Assembly: GCA_963995525.1 (NCBI GenBank) | Contig: OZ023214.1 | Location: 43,085,998-43,149,997, forward strand | Length of the DNA stretch: 64,000 nt | Reading direction: 5' to 3' | Origin: Escarpia spicata | Lineage: Eukaryota; Annelida; Polychaeta; Sabellida; Siboglinidae | In this document: positions 32,196 through 42,643 of the stretch, one piece after another | Layout of the letters: each line of letters begins with the position of its first letter | Numbering within the stretch: position 1 is the stretch's first letter | Made by a program: the position numbers and the translations under genes | Notes under the pieces: model-generated | Seen by the model: only the letters and a program-made list of their open reading frames with translations | The model's database searches: none | Told to the model about the DNA's origin: nothing

Positions 32196-35100
32196 CTGAA
32201 AGCAGATGACAACCTCTTGCAGTGCTGGCATTACATAAAACCTGTCCAATATACATTATTACAAGTAGATCTTATTTCCAATTTAAGCTGTGAAGTATAC
32301 ACATACTTGTATTTTGATAATACTGAATGCACATTGAGATATAGCAGATCAGTCCAGATGGCACTGAATACAGACCAAAGTAACTGCATCCAAGTTCACA
32401 TAATGTTCACAATCTACATAATGTTAATAATCTTCAGTAGTATTAGGCAATTGATGACATTTTAAATTGTGATTAATAATTATTAATAATAAATGAGTTC
32501 TCTCTATGGCAATTCAAAGCGCAATTATAAAAACTGTAGGTACCAGTTTTCTTCCTGTCTTGCTGGTTATCCAGACCAAACATTGTGTTCTCCACGGGGG
32601 ATGGCTTGATGGTTTGCACTAACCCGGCCGAGTACTCCCAACTACCTCCCTTACAGCTCTTCCCTGTCGACTGCACCTTCTCCTTGCTCCCGTTTTTCCC
32701 AACCGTCCGTTGTGGGGACTGTGTCATCGGTTCCAATGTGCTGCCATGGAGTTTTGGTGACGTTTTACAGCAGTTGATGTTCATCTTCTTCGGAGACTTC
32801 CTGTCTGCTTTGGTGTGCGCTGCCAGGCTGGTTTGTGGCGCAGGCGGTGTCCACACTGGCGCACACACCTTGTGTATATTGGGTGTCTTTTTGGTTGACT
32901 TATCATCCAAGCTGTGCGGTATCTTATCCTGGTGTGCTGCCACTTGACTAAAGGGTTTCCCTGGCGGAGTCTGCTGGGGTGCATTATCCCTCATCAACTG
33001 CTCCGAGTTGAACATCACTGCCAGGCTTTTGTCGCTTCCAAACCCACAATCAGCCTCATGCTCCAAAACTCTTGAACACTTTGGTGCCAGGTTGATGAGT
33101 TCATTATAGAAATCAGACAACGGCTCGCCGCCAGCACTAGTGACATCGTCTTGCTTCCAGTTGTCACCTGTCGGGTTCTGGACATCACTACCACTGTCAC
33201 ACAGGTTCTCGACACTGACAACGTCAATGTTTAGATCAGTGTCTGTTGATGCGTCATCGTCACCGTGAGACTTGAGGAGAGAATTGTCTGACTCGCTGCT
33301 GTGACGCGGGGACTCGGCTGAGAGGACACCATCTGTCAACATCCCTGCGGCACACAAGTAACACACATACACAGAGATTATATCACGTAAATCAAAAACT
33401 TCCAAATGTAGAACAAATTCACCTTAACCCATTTCATTCTGACTAACTCTGTAGTAGGGCCGCAACAAAGCTTTGTAAATTTCAGAAGAAAATGTAATTC
33501 TCTTCCAGATTAGCCTGGGGCCAAGAGAAAATCACATATCAGGTATAGTTAACTTTTTTATTTTCTGTTAGAGCAGATTAACTGCCAAGTGGGTTTTCCC
33601 ATTTACACATTAATTTACATACCGCAGAATGTAGGTACGTGTCAATTTTTTTAGAATACTTTGTATCTCAATAAAACTGATATCACTGGAGAGAGCTTGG
33701 AAATACCTTTAACATGGTGCTTATATATTTGTACTATGGTGAATATTAAGAAAGTTATGCCAACTTGAATGTCGGAAATTATGTCTAAATTTCGTCCCTT
33801 TGTTTTACAGTAAAACATAGGCAAACGTGTGACCAATAATCAAGTTTTTGCACTTCAAAATGTCATAACTTTCTTAATATTAATATTATTAAGATAAAAA
33901 TGTTAGTGCATAATTCCTATGGACAACCATTTATAATTATGTAGTTTTAATTACATTGTGATGCTAATTAAGTTCTTAGATTAATAATTAATTACTCAAA
34001 CGAACGATTCAATGAGATCATTTTTTAAATAAATTCATTCATACATCATGTATTTTAATGAAATGTTCAGTGAGATCACACCACAAAATAACATACAAAC
34101 AAGTGATGGGAAAGTAATGTGTCTGTCCATAGTATTTCTCCAATCAAACATCATTAATTACTTCCCGAATCACTAATTAACTAACTTACTGGACTCTTAA
34201 ATTTCTTTAAAACATGATTCATAATTAATATATTTCAATGACATACACACAAGAAACACTACTAGACAGTAGAGAAACTGGAGATAAAAAAATTAAGTAT
34301 TTAAATTGTATTCCACAATTACACTTAATTAATTATTTCATGAATAACCAATTAACCGACTTATTTAGACACACGGACATGCAAACATGACAGTTGTTTT
34401 ACATGTATTCTATTCATAGTTAGTCATAGTTGTCTGTTAAATGCTGCCTAGCAAGTCCAACTTTAGCAGCAGGAGCCTTCTGTTTCTTTTTTGGAGGCAT
34501 CTTCTGAAATTAAAATGTATAACATGTATTAATTACTATGTAATAGTATCCAGATTACAGATAGTAAAACAAGATTCAATATTATACTTATATTATTGTA
34601 TGTGTGCGTGTTGGAATGATTATGTATTAATTGAGTAACAGTTAATCAATTAATATATAATCACACCCACCACTCAAATAACCTGAATCCTACAGCTTGT
34701 GTATTTGTGTTTAAGTATTCATCACATAAACCATAATCACATATAAGACATACAAGTAGTTTCAATTACAACTTAGAGTAACAATGGCTTCTTTTTAAGT
34801 TGAATCACCTTTTGTGTTGGCTCCAATATGCTGAACAGCCAACAAAAACAAAGAGGACTGCTAAGTTAAATAATCTAATTGCAATCAAATATACAATCAC
34901 TATCAAGTAAAATAACCAAATACTCAATACACTAAGTTACTGTCAAAACATTAAGCAAAAAACAACTGATGTAGCAGAATTGCATTGAAACCTCTGTAGA
35001 TCTAACAGCAAACAAGCTTAAAGCATAAATGCACATGTCTTTGTTTGTAAGCACTTTCTGAATAGCCAATGAGGATGCCTAAAACAGGTCACGTGATCAC

Positions 35101-37119
35101 CGGGCTGGTGACAACAACGATTGAGAACGATCACAAATCGGCAATCATCCTCTAATCCGTATTATTGCATGAGTTACCAACAATCCATAACTTGCTAAAA
35201 TATAATAACATTAATATTGGATGCCTTAATGGCACAATTAAACATGGTTTTGATGGTAAAATAAAACAGTGGGTGACCGTTCGAATTTGTCAACATCGCC
35301 ATTTCTCGGAGCGAAAATCGTTTTTTCTTCGCCTAAAAACAAGTACTTCTCTGCCAGATTTTTTTGCTAAACTTGGCCAATATATACATAAATGTACATT
35401 AAACATGTGTATAAAGTTTAAAAACTTTCTTATCCTTACCTTCAAGATGAATATTGACGCTGAAAATGACGTTCAATTTCAAAATTTCACAACTTTCCAA
35501 GTTTCCCTCCGATATCAACAATTCGAAAACGAGGTAGCAGAGGAACATATGAACTACGTCATCAGTGTTGCTGTGGCTTGGGTATCCCTAAAATAGACCG
35601 ATGACGCTACAGGAAAGGGGTCGACCCTTTTCCCGAAGCGCTCTACAGCGAAACGATGCTCGCGGCCGAAGCGGCCGCCGCGGGGTGGCGGAGTTTGTCA
35701 CGTACCTACAGAATGTAGCATGTTTGCTTATTGAAATTTTAAAACTTGTAGAGCAGCAAATTTCCTTTCCAAATTTAAGAAAGTGTAAATTCTCTTCCAG
35801 ATTGGCCTACGGTCAAAAGAAAATCAAATATCTAGTATAGTATACTTTTTCATCCTATCTGCTGTAAAGCAAATTAACTGCAAACTGATTTTTTCCATTT
35901 GCCTAGAATGTAGCATGAGCTTGCTTATTGAAAATTTCAATGTTGGGAAAAAGCCAGATTATGCAACCAAGCTGATCTTCCTTCACCAATTGTACCACTT
36001 CACCTAAATTCAAAACAAATCTAACAGATTCATCAAGTGCTACAGGTATCTTACCTCTATTCCTGCGCAATTTGTATTGTTTGGCTGAACATTTTTCATC
36101 AGTGCAGGACTGGACAATCTTCTTGATAAATTGTGGACTGACACCAAACTGTCGCCGTCCAATCGAGTACACCTTGCGAAGCTGAAGGCAGAAAGGACAC
36201 AACATTCATTGTGACTGGTGCTTGGATTACATGTCCAACTTTGCAAAGACGACCATTCAAAGTTGTTTTAGCTTCACTGACTAATTATTGTTGTTCATTA
36301 ATTTGGCTGTAAGTCTTTTTAATTTTCAGGTACAACAAATTCTGCAATGCTTTCTCATTTTTGTCTGTACAAAACCTTATTTTTATTCACACATGTACAT
36401 TAAATAACCCTATTTAAAATAACTAGAAAATAGACAAAAAATTGAAACAATATTTTAGCTGTTTAACACCAGTTACTAATTTTAACAAAACCGACAACTT
36501 ACAGGTTTAATTGCTGTTTTCTAATGGCTAATGGTATTAACAGGCAATACATTAAAATAATATAAACATAATTACAGTAACAATGAAGACATGGTATTGC
36601 TATTGCCAGTATTGGTAAGGGCCAAAGCCAACCCTGTCCAACTCAAGTCAAGGGCCAAGGCGTGCTAAAAATACACACCAATTTGAGCGTTTTCACAAAT
36701 GACCGATGTTTCAGTCCGCTGGCGCCATCCTTCATGTGCACCTTGCGAACCAAGTCAGAGAAGTGCTCCTTTGGAATAATAATCTTATCATTTCCCACAA
36801 ACAAAAGCCGACCTTCCTCATTAACTTTCATTCGCTTTGCCCATGCACGAAATCTCTCCAGAACAAACCCTTCCGCATACACCTTGGGGCACAACTTGTC
36901 CCCATCCGAACAAGCCGAAACAGATACTACGCGTATGCGTGATCTGCGTTTTAGGAGGCCGTACGCATAGCATTTTCCAGGCCTGAACTTAAATTTTGCC
37001 TTTTTCAGCGACTGTACAGACGGTATTTTTCCTGATGCAATATATTGGCGAAAAAGCTCATGTAGTTTTACCGACAGTGTTCCTACCCGCTTCTTTACTT
37101 GCTTCGCTACTGGGCCCAT
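31918..37119 (-). CDS. Four-exon gene with HHCC (NOL4/integrase-like) zinc-knuckle block
   Basis: Exons 37119-36679, 36181-36055, 33344-32544 and 32195-31918 join in phase (0, 1, 1) to 548 codons. The N-terminal part has KLHELFRQYIASGKIPSV, a basic KFRPGKCYAYGLLKRRSRIR stretch, FVLERFRAWAKRMKV and IIPKEHFSDLVRKVHMKDG. Across the exon 1/2 joint the spacing H..., KHR..., QSC, DEKC suggests an HHCC zinc-binding fold as in integrase N-terminal domains and NOL4-like proteins. Exon 3 is Ser/Asp/Pro-rich and probably disordered. Exon 4 is helical and basic (THTKKFAHLLDVIRQM). Function unknown; a nuclear role is an inference from composition. The gene is convergent with METTL9 and divergent from TDRD12. 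The last exon may end earlier at a GATTG|GTAAAA donor, leaving later exons undefined. Confidence 0.65.
32544..33344 (-). CDS. HHCC-domain gene, exon 3
   Basis: Acceptor GTGCCGCAG|GG and donor ACTG|GTACCT, both in the phase required by its neighbours. It encodes 267 residues of low-complexity Ser/Asp/Thr/Pro/Lys-rich sequence, including GGEPLSDFYNELINLAPKCS and a basic KADRKSPKKMN segment. The long plus-strand frame opposite it (32585-32947) is a shadow. Confidence 0.7.
33430..33590. repeat. Dispersed intronic repeat, copy 1
   Basis: TTCTCTTCCAGATTAGCCT and AAGAGAAAATCACATATC, with following text, recur at about 35785-35930 with roughly 80% similarity by eye. Confidence 0.7.
33591..35760. other. 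Intron 2 of the HHCC-domain gene
   Basis: Mostly AT-rich DNA without recognised genes. A GC-rich patch with CGGCCGAAGCGGCCG lies at about 35660. The 143-codon open frame at 35165-35596 (+) has no domain. Confidence 0.4.
35785..35935. repeat. Dispersed intronic repeat, copy 2
   Basis: Second copy of the repeat at 33430-33590, same orientation. Confidence 0.7.
36055..36181 (-). CDS. HHCC-domain gene, exon 2
   Basis: Acceptor CTGCCTTCAG|CTT, donor AGAG|GTAAGA. Encodes LRKVYSIGRRQFGVSPQFIK and the pair of cysteines QSCTDEKC that completes the HHCC pattern. Confidence 0.75.
36679..37119 (-). CDS. HHCC-domain gene, exon 1
   Basis: Starts MGPVAKQVKKRVG and ends KTLKL at donor TTG|GTGTGT (phase 0). 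Basic region plus a helical block FVLERFRAWAKRMKVNEEGR before the first zinc-ligand candidates. The ATG is the first in the frame, but an upstream 5' exon is not excluded. Confidence 0.7.
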
Positions 37120-38455
37120 GTCATCTATTGTTAAAACTGCTTCTACATTTGATAACTGTTTACATTAATAACTGTTCAAAATATCGAATAGCTATGCTTA
37201 TTTGGCGTTTGGGGAACTAGTTCCCGCCAAATCGTCAGTTCTAAGTATATTGTCGCACGTACGTTTCTTTTTGAACGCCAAGGCATACCATTTGAACATT
37301 TATTGTCCATGTTAACAAAACAGGTGTAATACACGCATGTTTGTATAACGAAGAACGTTTAATTAATGTAGGCAGATCGTCCTCACGATGTCAATATTCA
37401 ATCACGAAACTATGAAGGATAGTTGTCAATCAGATTGCCTCATCTCAGAATATATGCCAGTCATATGGTTTAATAAAGGACCCGATATGACATTTTAGTT
37501 GCTGTTTCATATACGTATATATAATATATTCATATATATCATAAATTAGTTTCCAAGGTGCCCATGCAATTATTTTATACATTTCCCCTTTGTTAATGTC
37601 CACTTAGTTAGCGTCGCGCATATATTTAACATGTTACTGACATTGTCCCCGATAGGGGGCGACAGTACACGTGGGTTATGTGGTTATGATGTTTTCGCTT
37701 TCGGGCGAGAGTATTGTCTCGACATCGATCTTGATTTATACGTTGCAGATACCAATACTGGCTTGATTGCAAGTTTAAAGTGTGAGTAAGTGTACTGTTT
37801 GGCACTTGTATCGAATCCGGACCCACCTCGATTTCGCCGTTATAACGAGTTTTGCCTAAATTTGATAGCTCAGTCAGGGGTACTGTCGGCGTCACTGTCA
37901 GTCAGTGGCCAGTGCTCCCCTCACTGCCTTAGGCTCGGGCCTCACTCACTGACTCAGTCGCAGTGCGTTAATTCCATCATTCAACATCACCCCAGCCTCC
38001 CAGACATATTTATATTACAAAAATATTGTCTTCGCGCACCTTTGAAGCCCAAATAACGACCTACGCACTGCGCTGGTCTGCACCGCTGTGGTCGTGCATT
38101 ACCGCATCGCTCGCATAAAATGAGCGTATATTTTCGTTGGTGCAAAGGGCGCTATTTAGTTTACGCCTCAAAAGTGAGCTCAGTCTAAGACCCAAAATTC
38201 TTAAAGTTAAACGTAGATATGCCAGGGATAATGTTGAATAATGGAACTAATGCACTGAGGTATTAAACTTAGGCAAAACTAAAGTTATAACGACAAAATC
38301 GAGGTGGCTTCCAAAGTAAACAACACCCTGAGGCCCCTGTCGTATCACCGTAATCCCACAGCCGCGGCTCAGGTCGCTGTTAGTGTTCCTGACTCACTGC
38401 TTACTACTCGGTCTACTGTTACACTTACAGTCAGTGTTAGGACTGCGTCTGTTTC
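37120..38455. other. Upstream region of the HHCC-domain gene
   Basis: Probable promoter side of the minus-strand gene in its left part. A GTCAGTGTTAGGACT/CACTGACTCAGTCGCAGTG-rich stretch near 37880-38440 has no clear coding sense. Confidence 0.35.
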
Positions 38456-40735
38456 TTGCATACATCAACGACAAGCACAGAGAAAAGTTCTCCTCTATGG
38501 CAAGACCGATTGGCAGAAAATAAAGGACCATGTGACCGAGGTTGGTGAAAACATTGTGAACTGTGATGAAGACACCTCAGTCGAAACATTGCACATGGTG
38601 TAAACTGAGAGACAGCATCAGTGAGAGTGTCACTCGGTTCGTACCATCAAAGACAAGCAGAATAGTAGACAATCATCCATGGATCACCAGAGAAATTCTC
38701 CGTCTCATTCGGAAGTGATAGGCGGTGCGAAAAATACAAGAAAAATCCTACATCAGAGAATGAATCATCATTCAAGGAGGTGAAACACCTGGTGCAGAAG
38801 AAACTCCGCCAGTCATACTGGTAGTGTGTGGAGAACACCATCCTCCCTGAAGAGGCTGACTCTGAATACCTCCCATCACTTATGCGTTTTTGGACTTATA
38901 TAAAGCACAGGAAAAGGGATCCCAACAGAGTTGCACCCTTGAAGTCTAGCGGCAAAGAGAAAGCTTAATGAACAATTTAAATCAGCATTTTCTATTGGGG
39001 TTCAACTGTCTCAGGAAGAATTTGAGCAGCAATGGGAAATTGACACAAACGGCAGCAGATATACCAAGCTTGAAGATATTGACATCACGGAACAAGAGGT
39101 AGCCAAACTGCTGCAGCCCATAAACCCCCATAATGCACTGGTGCCCTGACAACATACACCCTCAAGTTTTCAGAGAACTGACTCAAGAGCTGGCGCCCAT
39201 CCTCACCTTAATATTCAGAATATCACTTGCCATTGGCAAAGTCCCCTCTGACTGGCATAGAGCGCACGTGACCCATATCTACAAGAAGGGGCAAAAATGC
39301 AAGGCTGAGAACTATAAGCCAGTATCACTTACCTCAATAGTTAAGTTAATGGAACATGTTCTGGTGAGCAACCTCATGAAGCACGCTGAGGAAAACAAAA
39401 TTTTCTATCCTCTCCAACATTGATTCAAGGCAAGGTCTCTTGTGAAACGCAGCTCTTTGAGTTCCTTGATCACCTGACCTAAAATCTTCAGAATAACCAC
39501 CAGACTGACATATTGATTATGGATGTTTCTAAGGCTTTTGACAAAGTCAGTCATAGCTGTCTAATATACAAACTTCAATATTATGGGGCGCAGGGCAAAG
39601 TGAACACCTGGATTCAAGCTTTTCTGTCAAACAGAACCCAAGCAGTCATCATAGATGGATATCGATCCAGCTTCATTAGAGTAGAATCCGGAGTCCCGCT
39701 AGGCTCAGTGTCGGGACCAGCCTTGTTCTTATGTTAGATCGATGACATTCCGAAGGGACTGAGTTCTACCGTGAGGATGTTTGCAGATGACACTGCATCA
39801 TATCTGACTCAGATCGCAGGATGACACTGCCACCATTCAGTTCCATCCCATGAAGTGTAGCGTACTGTCCATCACTCGGAGTCATCACCCAAAGCAGTAC
39901 CAGTATATGCTTCACGGCCATGTCCTCCAATACGTAACATCTGTCAAGTATTTAGGTGTCACCATCAGCTCTGATCTTAGGTGGGAACAGCACATAAACA
40001 ACATATGCTCAAAAGCAAACAATGCTTGGCTTTCTCAAGCAGAACTTGAAGATTGGATCTTCATCCATCAAAGCCCGGGCTTACAAGGCACTCATCAGAC
40101 CATCAGTAGAACTTGCAAGCACGTCTGGGATCCCTACACCAAAAAGAATATCAGCAAGATCGAAGCAGTGCAGAGATGTGCAGCCAGGTTCTGCCTTGGG
40201 AAATTTCACAACACATCCCGTGTCAACACCATGCTGATGAGACTGAAATTGCAAACGTTAGAAACAAGGAGGAAGATTGGCCGCTTCACAATGTTTTTCA
40301 AGATCTCAAATGGCCTTGTAAGCATCTCCAGCCTAAACCTGACAGCACCAACCAGAAGATCTAGACATCACCACAGCAAGACATTCCAGGTACCATCTTC
40401 CAGAACAGACTACAGGAAATTTTTATTCTTTCCCAGGACCATTCCAGATGCAGTCGTGTCAGCTCACAGCCTTGGCTGCTTCAAGGTTAGGGTTGCTGCC
40501 AACTTCAGTCCCCAATAAGCAAAACCAGCACTCCCCCTCCCCACTCCCCCTATCCATATTTCATTATTTCCCTTCATCTGTCCAATCCCCCCACAAATCC
40601 ATTTCTTCAACTGCAAACTATCTTCTCCTATCTGTCTCTTGTTTACCTATTCCAATGCGCATCCCCTGCAAATATACCAACAACGATCTTCAAAATGTTG
40701 AAGTTGGTTGGTTGGTCGAAAGAAGAAGAACTACA
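38456..40735 (+). mobile_element. Jockey/CR1-superfamily LINE, nearly complete ORF2 RT half, decayed
   Basis: Reading frames interrupted by stops give: linker (KVLLYGKTDWQKIKDHV, NHPWITREILRLIRK, FWTYIKHRKRDPN), then RT with DWHRAHVTHIYKKGQK, NYKPVSLTSIVKLME, MDVSKAFDKVSHSCL (catalytic Asp), ESGVPLGSVSGPALF and MFADDTASY (catalytic box at about 39779). The C-terminal block is VKYLGVTISSDLRWEQHIN and IEAVQRCAARFCLG. A deletion follows FADD. The 3' end is probably near GAAAGAAGAAGAAC at 40720-40735. Inactive. Confidence 0.85.
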
Positions 40736-40740
40736 TGAGT

Positions 40741-42235
40741 AATGTGACATGAAACTGTTCGCAGATGATAGTCTAATGTATTGCAGAATCATCAGTGGAA
40801 GACGCAGTGCTCCTGCACGAGGTCCTCAATACGACAATAGGCTCTAGCCTAGGAATGTGAGAAGATCAGTGAACCATATCAGTACATTCTCATGAGCTCC
40901 TGTGCCCAATTTCCCTCTTCGATTTAGCTCTTAAACAGTGATCTTGTGTACCTGAAACATGCCAACAGCAGGATGTGCTACCAGGACACTTTTGTCGGTG
41001 TATCATGGAAATAATGTCCTTGGCTTAACTTCCACCCAGACTTATGTGATCCTGGCTCATGGGCTTAACTTCCACCCAGACTTATGTGAAATCCTGCAGA
41101 TTATCAACAAGACTAAACCCATTCTCTCAGAGTAGTTAATTCATGGCCACAAGTGGTAAGCTTTAGCCATAGACAACATCCCCAAATCAAAACATCAAAA
41201 AGCTAGGCAATTGGCTGCTACTTCTGGAGAATATTTACACAACACAGCAAAGTACCTAGCCGTACCAAGCAGAAGATTGACTAACTCAGGATGATGCAAA
41301 GGCGTACATGTTGCCTGATATGTATACAGTGACTGGCGCTGCCACTGCAAACTACCTCAATTCTCCACCAACTGCAATGGCAGTCCCTGGAACAGCACAG
41401 ATGCATTGTGAGGCTCATCATGACTTACAGAATACAGCGGGCTAGTAGACGTCCCTGTCAGAGCATAGTGAGGCTCATCATGGCGTACAGAATACAGCGG
41501 CCTAGTAGACGTGCCCGTCAGAGCATAGTGAGGCTCATCATGACGTACAGAATACAGCGACCTAATAGACGTGCCCGTCAGAGCATAGTGAGGCTCATCA
41601 TGACATACAGAATACAGCGGCCTAGCAGACGTCCCCGTCAGAGCGTAGTGAGGCTCATCATGACGTACAGAATACAGCGACCTAATAGACGTCCCCGTCA
41701 GAGCATAGTGAGGCTCATCATGACGTACAGAATACAGCGGCCTAGTAGACGTCCCCATCAGAGCATAGTGAGGCTCATCATGACATACAGAATACAGCGG
41801 CCTAGAAGACGTCCCTGTCAGAGCATAGTGAGGCTCATCATGACGTACAGAATACAGCGGCCTAGTAGACGTCCCCATCAGAGCATAGTGAGGCTCATCA
41901 TGACGTACAGAATACAGCGGCCTAGTAGACGTCCCACATCAGAGCATAGTGAGGCTCATCATGACATACAGAATACAGCGGCCTAGCAGACGTCCCTGTC
42001 AGAGCATACACGTACTCCAAGGAACACTTAGCCGTTGGGTGCAGAGGGCATCTCTTCCAGTTAAAACTCCAGCGTTTCCAGATGCAACAGTACCATGGAA
42101 CAATTTAACTGCAGAATCTGTAAGAGCTCCTCTTGATGCTTTTAAGCAGTGCCTTGCCGGCGCTGTCATAGACAATGTTTAAGCAGTGCCTTGCCGGCGC
42201 TGTCATAGACAGTGTTTAAGGGTGTGACCCCTGTT
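40741..42235 (+). mobile_element. Second LINE fragment, 5'-truncated, with internal minisatellite
   Basis: Starts inside an RT at MKLFADDSLMYC (40750-40785) and continues in broken frames. It ends with the LINE C-terminal pattern TPAFPDATVPWNNLTAESVR and LDAFKQCLAG (42068-42165). The 60-bp minisatellite at 41408-42000 lies just before this end. Two local duplications (about 38 bp at 41020-41085 and about 40 bp at 42148-42220) add to the disorder. Confidence 0.75.
41408..42005. repeat. 60-bp minisatellite, ten units
   Basis: Ten near-identical 60-bp units with core GTGAGGCTCATCATGACGTA and CAGAATACAGCGGCCTAGTA. Because 60 is a multiple of three, several frames stay open on both strands, giving arginine-rich 20-residue periodic shadow proteins. 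The unit begins with a codon run (RCIVRLIMTYRIQR) that matches the LINE C-terminal pattern in front of it. Confidence 0.92.
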
Positions 42236-42613
42236 TTTAACTTGCACCTGCACATCAATTTGTACACATTTCCCACCAGCATTGTACACTTTGCGCACAC
42301 ACAGACCCAGTTTGCTGCGGCAAGTTACATTTAAAATGCAAATGTGTTCTGAGAAAAGATATTGACAACCACAATGAGAGTATGTAGATACTATGATGAC
42401 AAGTTTTGTTATGAATGTTGTTGTTAACAAAATCTATCATGTGATGCTCATGGATCTTCTGTGGCAAATTTGTGGGGTATGGCCAACCAAGATATGATCA
42501 GTGGTCTAGGGTGTTCTGAAGGGAATCGGTTCAACAACTCATGATGTACAACTCTGTTTCAGGGATCAACCAACTTGAGTAGCGAATGTAGGAGTGGAAA
42601 TAAAGACAACGCC
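42236..42613. promoter_or_regulatory. TDRD12 upstream region / 5'UTR
   Basis: Lies between LINE DNA and the TDRD12 start codon. CTCTGTTTCAG|GGATC at about 42562 could be a 3' splice site, so the first non-coding exon may lie further left. Confidence 0.4.
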
Positions 42614-42643
42614 ATGGCCCTGATCAACGTACAGATCCTAAAG
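42614..42643 (+). CDS. TDRD12: TDRD12 exon 1 (coding start)
   Basis: Ten codons, MALINVQILK, after a good start context (GCCATGG), ending AAG|GTATTT. Phase 0 continues directly into VVDASQLWV, matching the family's N-terminus. Confidence 0.85.

Noticed and set aside
32585..32947. 120-codon plus-strand open frame
   Set aside because: Opposite strand of exon 3 of the minus-strand HHCC-domain gene, which has fitting splice sites and phase.
35165..35596. 143-codon plus-strand open frame in the HHCC gene intron
   Set aside because: No recognisable domain, uneven composition, and adjacent to a dispersed repeat. Not supported as a gene.
41357..42182. Arginine-rich 173- and 192-codon repeat proteins on opposite strands
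   Set aside because: Shadows of a 60-bp minisatellite in a dead LINE.
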